Below are positions 51,632 to 58,442 of a stretch of 64,000 nt of DNA, piece after piece. The notes beneath the pieces are model-generated. The model was not told the origin of the DNA. It worked only from the letters and a program-made list of their open reading frames with translations, and ran no database searches. The stretch is taken from the NCBI GenBank assembly GCA_963578805.1, contig CAUZDY010000014.1, positions 1 through 64,000 of the forward strand. The letters are read 5' to 3'. Both the position numbers and the translations under genes were made by a program. Within the stretch, counting starts at the first letter, position 1. Every line of letters starts with the position of its first letter. The DNA is from CAUZIB01 sp963578805. Its GTDB lineage: Bacteria > Acidobacteriota > Vicinamibacteria > Vicinamibacterales > UBA8438.

Positions 51632-52588
51632 ATGACTTACCGACTATCTGCATGTTGCGATCTCGAGGCAGCCGAACACCAATGGCACGCAACCCTCGCC
51701 CGGCGGCCTGACCTTGAGCCAGCGATCGTGCTGCAGCGTCGGCTTGTAACTCGAAGCCAGGAGCTGGCAGCAATCGTCAACAAAAAACTCCCTGCAACGC
51801 TCGACCTCACCCCCGCACAGAGTGCCGAAAAGCTGCGCCGTCATACTCCCATTCTGGTAGGTGAGGCGATCGTGGTCGATGCTCAACCGATGGTTCCTTT
51901 CGTGCTGGGCTTCTGCGAGGACCTGTTATCAGGCGAGGCCGGAGGGGCGGCAGGCCGGCTAGGGGAAACCCTCGCACGCGGGGAGATTGACATCGGGTCA
52001 CTCATGGCGGCTTCGCTCGGACGACAGCAGGAAGCGATTCGTAGCAAGGCACATCATGTGGGTGTTGCGCCGGACCTGCTCTGGCTCGTGGCCGAGCTGG
52101 CATCCGGACCGATCGCGTACCGTCTCCAACGACAACTCCTCACCGATCTCCCCGAGCAAGAGGACAAGCTCCGTCTGGCAACTGATAGGTGGGATCACGG
52201 ATTCTGTGCCGCCTGCGGGTCGTGGCCTGCCTTCGGCGAACGGATTAAACCAACGACGAGACGGTCGCTCCGATGCTCCTTCTGTGGCTCTGCATGGACA
52301 CCCAGACTCCGGCACTGCATTTATTGCGACAAGGCCGGCGCTTCACTGATCACCGCCGCGGTTGAGCCTGAACAACCGTCGCGACACCTTGAGCTCTGCC
52401 GGCAGTGTGGTGGTTATCTCAAGTGCATCGCCGTCCGGCGACCGACGGCGTTCGCGCTGCTCCCGGTCGAGGATCTCTCAACCTGCGATCTGGACGTCAG
52501 TGCGGTCGAACAGGGATACATCCGCCCCGCCATGCACACCTTTGTAACGGGTGCCAATCTACCTTGCCCCCCTCCTGTCGTGACATAG
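51632..52588 (+). CDS. fdhE: FdhE-like formate dehydrogenase accessory protein
   Basis: A 318-residue protein with the FdhE zinc-ribbon signature in the C-terminal half: AACGSWPAFGE, CSFCGSAW, CIYCDKAG and CRQCGGYLK, four CxxC-type pairs forming two rubredoxin-like sites. FdhE is needed to mature formate dehydrogenase, a molybdenum/tungsten selenoenzyme in many bacteria. The structural fdh genes are outside this window. The N-terminal helical half (about 1-170) is normal for the family. It is divergent from erpA. Together with selC at 44.7 kb this suggests a selenocysteine-type formate dehydrogenase in the genome. Confidence 0.88.
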   Translation: MTYRLSACCDLEAAEHQWHATLARRPDLEPAIVLQRRLVTRSQELAAIVNKKLPATLDLTPAQSAEKLRRHTPILVGEAIVVDAQPMVPFVLGFCEDLLSGEAGGAAGRLGETLARGEIDIGSLMAASLGRQQEAIRSKAHHVGVAPDLLWLVAELASGPIAYRLQRQLLTDLPEQEDKLRLATDRWDHGFCAACGSWPAFGERIKPTTRRSLRCSFCGSAWTPRLRHCIYCDKAGASLITAAVEPEQPSRHLELCRQCGGYLKCIAVRRPTAFALLPVEDLSTCDLDVSAVEQGYIRPAMHTFVTGANLPCPPPVVT

Positions 52589-52628
52589 GTCTCCTCACCG
52601 TCTCAAGAACCATATAATTCGTATCACG

Positions 52629-53390
52629 GTGAGAACGATAATGCGACACTGCAAAGATCGGCTTCCAGGCCGTGCGGCCGCCGCCGCAGTCGCGGCCGTA
52701 GTGCTGCTGGTGGGTGTTTCGTCTTGGTCCGCGCGAGCCGTCGCTCAGACAGACATCGATCCTGCGCTCGTCAGGGCACGACGCTACCTCGTACCGCACG
52801 GACGACTGTTTCCACCGGAGGACCTAGGCCTCCTTGAGGGCCCAGACCGTGACGCCTGGCAGCAGCCTGAGCAAGTGATGGACGCACTCGGTATCGCCGA
52901 CGGTGCGAGCGTTGCCGACCTCGGTGCTGGTGGTGGCTGGTTCACCGTGCGGCTGTCACGTCGCGTGGGTCCGCATGGACGGGTGTACGCTGAAGACATC
53001 CAGCCCCAGATGATCGAATCGATTGCGAGACGGGTGACGAGAGAAGGACTTACAAACGTGATGACGGTCCTCGGGTTATCAAACGACCCGCGACTACCGA
53101 CTGGCCTTGACGCCGTCCTGATCGTGTCCACATACCCAGAAATGACCGACCCCGTTGCCCTCCTGGGTAATGCAGCCGCGTCACTGAAGCCTAACGGTCG
53201 TATCGGAATTATAGATTTCAGACTTGAAGGAGGAGGCCCCGGACCTCCTCCTGACGAGCGGGTAGAACCCAATGCGGTTATTCGGGATGCCGAGCGCGCG
53301 GGCCTCCAGCTGCTCGCTCGAGAGGAGTTCCTGACGTATCAATACTTTCTAGTCTTCGGCCATCCCGGCTCCGACCGGCCGGCCTTGTAG
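52629..53390 (+). CDS. Exported class I SAM-methyltransferase-like protein
   Basis: A 253-residue protein with a signal peptide (about 1-38, ending ARAVAQ) followed by a methyltransferase fold: VADLGAGGGWFTVRLSRRVG (motif I), VYAEDIQPQMIESI (motif II) and the DAVLIVSTYPEM motif IV. SAM-dependent enzymes are normally cytosolic, so an exported one is odd; acidobacterial genomes have several of this type with unknown role. Start GTG 52629, with TATAAT 10 nt upstream. Confidence 0.8.
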   Translation: MRTIMRHCKDRLPGRAAAAAVAAVVLLVGVSSWSARAVAQTDIDPALVRARRYLVPHGRLFPPEDLGLLEGPDRDAWQQPEQVMDALGIADGASVADLGAGGGWFTVRLSRRVGPHGRVYAEDIQPQMIESIARRVTREGLTNVMTVLGLSNDPRLPTGLDAVLIVSTYPEMTDPVALLGNAAASLKPNGRIGIIDFRLEGGGPGPPPDERVEPNAVIRDAERAGLQLLAREEFLTYQYFLVFGHPGSDRPAL

Positions 53391-53422
53391 CCGTGACTCC
53401 CGGTGACGTCTCGTGAACAGCA

Positions 53423-54256
53423 ATGACAACAGCGCTGACGATTGCCGGTAGTGACTCCGGCGCGGGCGCTGGAATTCAGGCCGATCTCAAGACCTTCGCC
53501 GCCCATGAAGTGTACGGCGTGTGCGCCATCACCGCAGTTACGGCTCAGAACGCCCTTGACGTCACAGCCGTGCACAACATACCGGCCGATGTGGTCAGTG
53601 CCCAGATCGCAGCCGTGGTCGGTAGCTTCGGTGTCAATGCCGCCAAGACAGGGATGCTTGCCCATCGAAGCATTGTCGACGTGGTGGCGACCTGTATCGA
53701 TGAACTCAACATCCCGTCGGTCGTTGTAGATCCAGTGATCATCTCAACGAGTGGGCACCGACTGCTAGACGCCGATGGCCTTGAGGCGCTCCGGACGAAA
53801 TTGCTGCCGAGGGCCTGCTGTATCACGCCGAACCGAATGGAGGCCGAGCTGATTGCCCGCCGCTCGATTGATTCGCTTGCTGATGCACGAGATGCCGCAC
53901 GACGAATCGTCGACCTTGGCGCCGGCGCGGTCGTTGTCACCGGTGGACACCTCCCGACTGAGGAGGTGATTGACATCTTCTATGACGGCCATGACCTCAT
54001 CGAGTTTTCTGGACCCCGTCTCATACGGGCAAACAGTCACGGAAGTGGTTGCACATTCAGCGCCGCGATCACTGCGGCCCTGTCTAGAAACCAGCCCCTC
54101 GCCCTCGCCGTCGATGCCGCGAAGTCCTACGTCTGCCAGGCGATTCGGCACGGGTCAGCGGTCGGTACCGGAACGAGCGTCCTCGCGCACTTTGCGAATG
54201 GTGTGCCGAGCGGTCGCCACGGGAGTGGGGACGGCCGCGGCAACGGCAATCTCTGA
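53423..54256 (+). CDS. thiD: Hydroxymethylpyrimidine/phosphomethylpyrimidine kinase
   Basis: A 277-residue ribokinase-fold enzyme that phosphorylates HMP and HMP-P in thiamine synthesis. It shows GSDSGAGAGIQADLKTF (about 9-25), VVVDPVIISTSGHRLL, ITPNRMEAELI, and the anion-hole GSGCTFSAAI near the C-terminus. No TPP riboswitch is visible in the 32-nt gap upstream. With the ThiO-like gene at 10.7-11.8 kb it indicates at least partial thiamine synthesis. Confidence 0.93.
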   Translation: MTTALTIAGSDSGAGAGIQADLKTFAAHEVYGVCAITAVTAQNALDVTAVHNIPADVVSAQIAAVVGSFGVNAAKTGMLAHRSIVDVVATCIDELNIPSVVVDPVIISTSGHRLLDADGLEALRTKLLPRACCITPNRMEAELIARRSIDSLADARDAARRIVDLGAGAVVVTGGHLPTEEVIDIFYDGHDLIEFSGPRLIRANSHGSGCTFSAAITAALSRNQPLALAVDAAKSYVCQAIRHGSAVGTGTSVLAHFANGVPSGRHGSGDGRGNGNL

Positions 54257-54288
54257 CGAGAGGCCGGAGTAGGTTTAGGAACGGCTGT

Positions 54289-54294
54289 TATACT
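54289..54294 (+). promoter_or_regulatory. -10-like hexamer TATACT before moaE, probably leaderless
   Basis: TATACT ends 6 nt before the ATG at 54301. The gap CAAAAA has no ribosome site. No good -35 is seen. Confidence 0.45.
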
Positions 54295-54300
54295 CAAAAA

Positions 54301-54795
54301 ATGGCGACTTCGCAGTTCCTCATTACACAGGAGGCGCTTGACGTGAACCGAGTCCTTCAAACGGTTTACGAAATCGTAAAAGACACGTCGAACCCGAACG
54401 GGGCCGTCACATCGTTTTTAGGTCAGGTAAGAGGCCAAAACCTAGGAAAACAGGTTTTGCGACTGGAGTACGAGGCGTACGAACCGCTCGCGATTAAGAC
54501 CTTCGAGCAGATCGCGGCAGAATCTCGGGACCAATGGCCAGGCATCGCCATCGCACTGCATCATCGTCTCGGAACACTAGCGGTCGGTGAGACCAGTGTC
54601 GCAATCGCGGCCGCCTCTCCCCACCGTGGCGAGTCGTTTGCCGGCTGTCGCTACGCGATCGAGCGGATCAAGCAGATTGCCCCAATCTGGAAACACGAGT
54701 TTTTCGATGGCGGAGACGTGTGGATTGAGGGTGCCACGGCAGATCCGGATGACGAGGGCGCGCGTGAAGACGCGTATCGACGCGCATGCAGGTAA
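54301..54795 (+). CDS. moaE: Molybdopterin synthase catalytic subunit MoaE
   Basis: A 164-residue large subunit of molybdopterin synthase, which inserts two sulfurs from thiocarboxylated MoaD into cPMP. Conserved features: GAVTSFLGQVR (34-44), SPHRGESFAGCRYAIERIK with the Arg-Gly-Glu and K124, and IWKHEFF with K131. The N-terminus is about 10 residues longer than E. coli MoaE. Its 3' end overlaps moaD by 10 nt. Confidence 0.93.
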   Translation: MATSQFLITQEALDVNRVLQTVYEIVKDTSNPNGAVTSFLGQVRGQNLGKQVLRLEYEAYEPLAIKTFEQIAAESRDQWPGIAIALHHRLGTLAVGETSVAIAAASPHRGESFAGCRYAIERIKQIAPIWKHEFFDGGDVWIEGATADPDDEGAREDAYRRACR

Positions 54796-55058
54796 CAGTC
54801 AGACTGTTTGCACGCCTCAGAGATATTGCGGGTGCAAGCGAGTTGCATCGAGAGCTTCCAGACGGCTCGACGGCGAGAGTCCTGTGGAATTCGTTGGCAA
54901 CCGAACACGCGGACTTGGCAGGATATAGAGGTGGCGTCGCGACGGCCATTAATGAAGAGTACGCAAAGATGGACCACACCCTGTCCGACGGCGATGAGGT
55001 GGCATTCTTGCCCCCAGTGTCAGGAGGATCACAACACCGCTCGCACGTGAGGCCGTGA
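54786..55058 (+). CDS. moaD: Molybdopterin synthase sulfur-carrier subunit MoaD, with C-terminal extension
   Basis: A 90-residue beta-grasp protein (VTVRLFARLRDIAGASE at the start, DEVAFLPPVSGG near the end). The Gly-Gly pair at 80-81 should be the extreme C-terminus, because it is adenylated and thiocarboxylated, but here nine further residues (SQHRSHVRP) follow. The codon after GG is TCA; TGA there would end the protein exactly at Gly-Gly, so a stop-loss change is likely. As written the protein would need trimming to work. The current stop overlaps the GTG at 55055. Confidence 0.85.
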   Translation: MQVTVRLFARLRDIAGASELHRELPDGSTARVLWNSLATEHADLAGYRGGVATAINEEYAKMDHTLSDGDEVAFLPPVSGGSQHRSHVRP

Positions 55059-55063
55059 CCAAA

Positions 55064-56143
55064 ATGTTAGACAAGCTCAACGCGGTCGAGGCGCGATACG
55101 ACGAACTGATGGCCCTGGTCAGCACTGTCACGGTGCAGTCTAATCCGAACAAGTACCGCAAGCACACCAAAGCGTTATCGGAGATTCAGGGCCTCGTGGA
55201 GACCTACAGAGAATACAAGGCGGTCGTCGAAGAGGCGGCTCAGGCCCATGAGCTTACCGAGGGAACCGGCGAGGATCCCGAATTCCAAGAACTCGCCCGC
55301 CTAGAGCTAACCGCACTGGAGCAGCGCCGAGATGCACTCATCGCCGAGCTCAAGGTTCTTCTTCTTCCGAAAGATCAAAACGACGAGCGCAATGTCGTCC
55401 TAGAGATCAGAGCCGGAACAGGCGGTGACGAGGCCGGGCTGTTTGCCGCCGACCTGTTTCGCATGTACTTGCGCTTTGCGGAAAACCAGGGATGGCGGGT
55501 CGAGGTGCTCTCGTCACACGAGACGGGTGTTGGTTCGCTCAAGGAAATCGTGGCGCTGATTGAGGGTCAGCGCGTCTATAGCCGTTTAAAATACGAAAGT
55601 GGGGTTCACCGAGTCCAACGGGTACCGGCCACCGAAGCCAGTGGCCGCATTCATACATCGACAGCGACCGTCGCGGTGTTACCAGAAGCCGAGGAGGTCG
55701 ACATTCAAATAGACCCCAAGGACCTTAGAATTGACACGTTCTGTTCGAGTGGACCAGGAGGTCAAAGCGTCAACACCACTTATTCGGCGGTCCGAATCAC
55801 CCACCTCCCGACCAATCTCGTGGTGTCACAGCAGGACGAAAAATCGCAGATCAAGAACAAAGCGAAGGCGATGAAAGTGTTGCGCTCCCGACTGTATGAG
55901 ATCGAAATGAAGCGACAGCAGGACGAAATCGCTCAGGACCGCCGGACGCAGGTCGGAAGCGGTGAACGGGCGGAAAAGATTCGTACCTACAACTTTTCAC
56001 AAAATCGGGTGACCGACCACCGAATTGGTTTCACGACCCATCGACTGTCACAGATGCTCGACGGCGATGTGAACGAGATGATCAATACGTTGTCGACGCA
56101 CTATCAGTCCGCGCAACTCAGGAAAGACAAGATCGCCACATGA
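55064..56143 (+). CDS. prfA: Peptide chain release factor 1
   Basis: A 359-residue RF1 that ends translation at UAA and UAG. The GGQ peptidyl-hydrolysis motif is in SSGPGGQSVNTTYSAVR (about 230-246), and the domain following is canonical (ITHLPTNLVVSQQDEKSQ). Start taken at ATG 55064 (MLDKLNAVEARYDEL), the usual RF1 beginning; GTG 55055 is in frame and overlaps the moaD stop. Followed by prmC, which methylates the GGQ glutamine, with a 4-nt overlap: the classical prfA-prmC pair. Confidence 0.94.
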   Translation: MLDKLNAVEARYDELMALVSTVTVQSNPNKYRKHTKALSEIQGLVETYREYKAVVEEAAQAHELTEGTGEDPEFQELARLELTALEQRRDALIAELKVLLLPKDQNDERNVVLEIRAGTGGDEAGLFAADLFRMYLRFAENQGWRVEVLSSHETGVGSLKEIVALIEGQRVYSRLKYESGVHRVQRVPATEASGRIHTSTATVAVLPEAEEVDIQIDPKDLRIDTFCSSGPGGQSVNTTYSAVRITHLPTNLVVSQQDEKSQIKNKAKAMKVLRSRLYEIEMKRQQDEIAQDRRTQVGSGERAEKIRTYNFSQNRVTDHRIGFTTHRLSQMLDGDVNEMINTLSTHYQSAQLRKDKIAT

Positions 56144-57051
56144 CGACCGTCCGCGAACATGTCGATGCGGCAAGAGCACGCCTCGTCTCGGCTGGACTCA
56201 AGCGCCAGGAGGCGGTGATCGACGCCGAGGTTCTGGCCCGAAGTGCGCTCGGATGGGATCGCGCAACCTATCTCGCGGACAGGCGAGCGGAGGCGCCGGG
56301 TGACTTTCCGAACCAGTATCGTTCATTGTTGGAGCGCCGGGTAAGACGGGAGCCAGTCTCACTGATCACGGGACACCGTGAGTTCTGTGGACTCGACTTC
56401 GACGTGACATCGGATGTGCTCACACCGCGTCCTGAAACGGAGATCCTCGTCGAAGCGGCTCTCGCCAGGCTCAAGGACTACAACTACACTCCGCACGTCG
56501 TCGATGTCGGCACCGGCTCGGGATGTGTGGCCATCGTTATCGCGCAGCACACCGATGCGCGGGTGAGTGCGACCGACGTCTCAAAGGCAGCGATCGCCGT
56601 CGCAAGACGAAACGCCGAACGTCACAACGTAAGTGAACGGATTCGATGGGTATGCGCTCCTCTCCTAGACGGTATCCCAGACACACCGGATGTGATCGTC
56701 GCTAATCTGCCCTATATTCCCCGGTCTGACATTTCCAAACTACCCCCTGAAGTTCGATCGTTCGAGCCTCACACAGCGCTGGACGGCGGACCTGACGGTC
56801 TGCACCTGATTACCCAGCTCATCGACGCAGCCTCTCATCGCCTCGCGGTCGGCGGCTACTTGATCGTCGAGCTTGGTCTGGGACAAACCGTCGCGTTGTC
56901 CCGGTATCTGGAGGCACGACCCGAGCTCGAAATTGTCGCGACTCATGAGGACCTCAGGGGTATCCCACGCGTCATGTCAATGCGACGTCCTGCGGCGGGT
57001 TCAGGGTACCCAGAAGGTATCGATCGTTCGACACCGCGCGCCATTGTTTAA
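56140..57051 (+). CDS. prmC: Release factor glutamine N5-methyltransferase
   Basis: A 303-residue methyltransferase that modifies the Gln of GGQ in RF1/RF2. SAM motif VVDVGTGSGCVAIVIAQ and the catalytic NPPY-type motif, here NLPYIP, are clear; upstream PRPETEIL matches the PrmC family TPRPETE. The N-terminal helical domain (about 1-90) binds the release factor. ATG overlaps the prfA stop by 4 nt. The last 20 or so residues, rich in basic residues, extend past the normal end. Confidence 0.92.
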   Translation: MTTVREHVDAARARLVSAGLKRQEAVIDAEVLARSALGWDRATYLADRRAEAPGDFPNQYRSLLERRVRREPVSLITGHREFCGLDFDVTSDVLTPRPETEILVEAALARLKDYNYTPHVVDVGTGSGCVAIVIAQHTDARVSATDVSKAAIAVARRNAERHNVSERIRWVCAPLLDGIPDTPDVIVANLPYIPRSDISKLPPEVRSFEPHTALDGGPDGLHLITQLIDAASHRLAVGGYLIVELGLGQTVALSRYLEARPELEIVATHEDLRGIPRVMSMRRPAAGSGYPEGIDRSTPRAIV

Positions 57052-57068
57052 TTTAAGGTCAACCGCCG

Positions 57069-57416
57069 ATGTCAAAGGATTGTCTGTTCTGCAAGATCGC
57101 CAACGGCGACATTTCGGCTGCAATCGTCTATCAGGATGAACGGCTCGTCGCCTTCAAGGATATCAACCCTCAGGCACCCACTCATATTCTCGTCATCCCA
57201 CGGTCACATATCGCCACGCTGAACGAGCTATCGGTCGACCACGACAGCCTGGCTGGCGAAATGGTGAGACGAGCGTCTCTGATCGCGCAAGATCTCGGTC
57301 ACGCTGAACATGGCTACCGAACGGTGATCAATTGCAACGCCAACGGGGGGCAAACAGTGTTTCACATTCACCTCCATTTGTTGGCCGGCCGTCCCATGAC
57401 ATGGCCACCAGGGTAA
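57069..57416 (+). CDS. hinT: HIT-family (HinT) nucleotide hydrolase
   Basis: A 115-residue histidine-triad protein that hydrolyses AMP-lysine or AMP-phosphoramidates. The triad HIHLH is at 99-103, preceded by NGGQTVF, and the N-terminal DCLFCKIANGDI zinc-like start is typical. It lies 17 nt after prmC, in the same probable operon. Confidence 0.93.
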   Translation: MSKDCLFCKIANGDISAAIVYQDERLVAFKDINPQAPTHILVIPRSHIATLNELSVDHDSLAGEMVRRASLIAQDLGHAEHGYRTVINCNANGGQTVFHIHLHLLAGRPMTWPPG

Positions 57417-57427
57417 ACACGTATCGC

Positions 57428-58123
57428 CTAGAGCCCCCGAAGGACCTCGGGCAACTGCGTGAGCGTTTGGATGACACGAACTCCGTCCAGCGCTTCCGAC
57501 TCGTGCGTTGCTGAACGCTCAATCAACACCCCTGTCATGCCAACCTGCCGAGCACCACGGATGTCGTGATTCAGGCTGTCACCGACCATGACCGATTCTG
57601 TCGGTGTGGCATCAAGAAGCTTGAGCGCGGCCTCGAAGATGCTGGGGTGCGGCTTCATGTAGCCATGGTCGGATGAGGAGAGCGCCGCGGTGATGTACGA
57701 CTCCAACTTGAAATGGCTCTGAAACGCGGCCAGGCACCGATGCGTGTTCGAGATCAGTCCGATTCGAACGCCTGCCTCGTAAAGCTGCTCCAGGGTAACC
57801 TGGACGTCATCGTAAAGCGAGAAGTGCTGACAGGCAGCCCATTCGTCGTAGATTTCACGCGCGCACGGGTCAATGCCTGGACCGGCGGCTCCCATCTGCT
57901 CCAGTACGCGACACGCGTACCGAACGAATAGTTCCGGACGGTAGATGTCATCTTGGACCAGGTCGAGTTCAACTGACGCGGACGCGACTGCGGCGGCAAA
58001 AGCGGAAGTGTCGACCGTTAGGCCATGACGCTCAGCGAACTGACGGTATCCGCCGCCGTCAAAGGTAGGGCCCGGGTAGATGAGCGTGAAGTCGACGTCG
58101 AAGAAGACCGCGGTCGTCGACAC
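57428..58123 (-). CDS. HAD-superfamily hydrolase
   Basis: A 231-residue HAD enzyme with motif I FFDVDFTLIYPG (DxD in DVD), motif II ISNTHRCL, motif III KPHPSIFEAAL and motif IV VGDSLNHDIRGARQVGM. The substrate is unknown. I favour GTG 58123, which starts one residue before STTAVFF; the frame is open to 58240 but the extra N-terminal segment is Arg-rich and unlike HAD proteins. Convergent with hinT, 11 nt apart. Confidence 0.8.
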   Translation of the reverse strand: MSTTAVFFDVDFTLIYPGPTFDGGGYRQFAERHGLTVDTSAFAAAVASASVELDLVQDDIYRPELFVRYACRVLEQMGAAGPGIDPCAREIYDEWAACQHFSLYDDVQVTLEQLYEAGVRIGLISNTHRCLAAFQSHFKLESYITAALSSSDHGYMKPHPSIFEAALKLLDATPTESVMVGDSLNHDIRGARQVGMTGVLIERSATHESEALDGVRVIQTLTQLPEVLRGL

Positions 58124-58244
58124 TAGTGGAGCATCCTCGTGATTCGTGGAGCGATCTCTGGCCGGGACAATCGTCTCACGACGCCCTCCCGCGTCGCGCC
58201 TTGCGAGCCGGACGCCACGATCCAACTCAGACAAGGACACTCCA

Positions 58245-58364
58245 CTAGACGTCTAACACGCCCTCGTACGGACCAGCAACCACGACCGCCGCACGACCTG
58301 CATCCAGTGTCGATTGGGTCACGTCGTTGACCTCTTTTCGGGTAACGTCGTCATCACGCGCCAT
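58245..58364 (-). pseudogene. Possible C-terminal tail of an M16-type peptidase
   Basis: A 39-codon frame from an ATG at 58364 reads VTRKEVNDVTQSTLDAGRAA, then VVVAGPYEG and a stop. This resembles the last helix and strand of insulinase-family (M16) peptidases, normally VT.EDV..VAR..LDP.R...VVVGP. The rest of such a gene is absent; ileS starts on the other strand. Similarity is short, so chance cannot be excluded. Confidence 0.3.
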
Positions 58365-58442
58365 TATACAAGTGGCCGGAACGAACTTCTCTCCATCGGC
58401 GGGCAGTTCAGGCTTTGCACTACAATGAAGACCGCTCGCACA

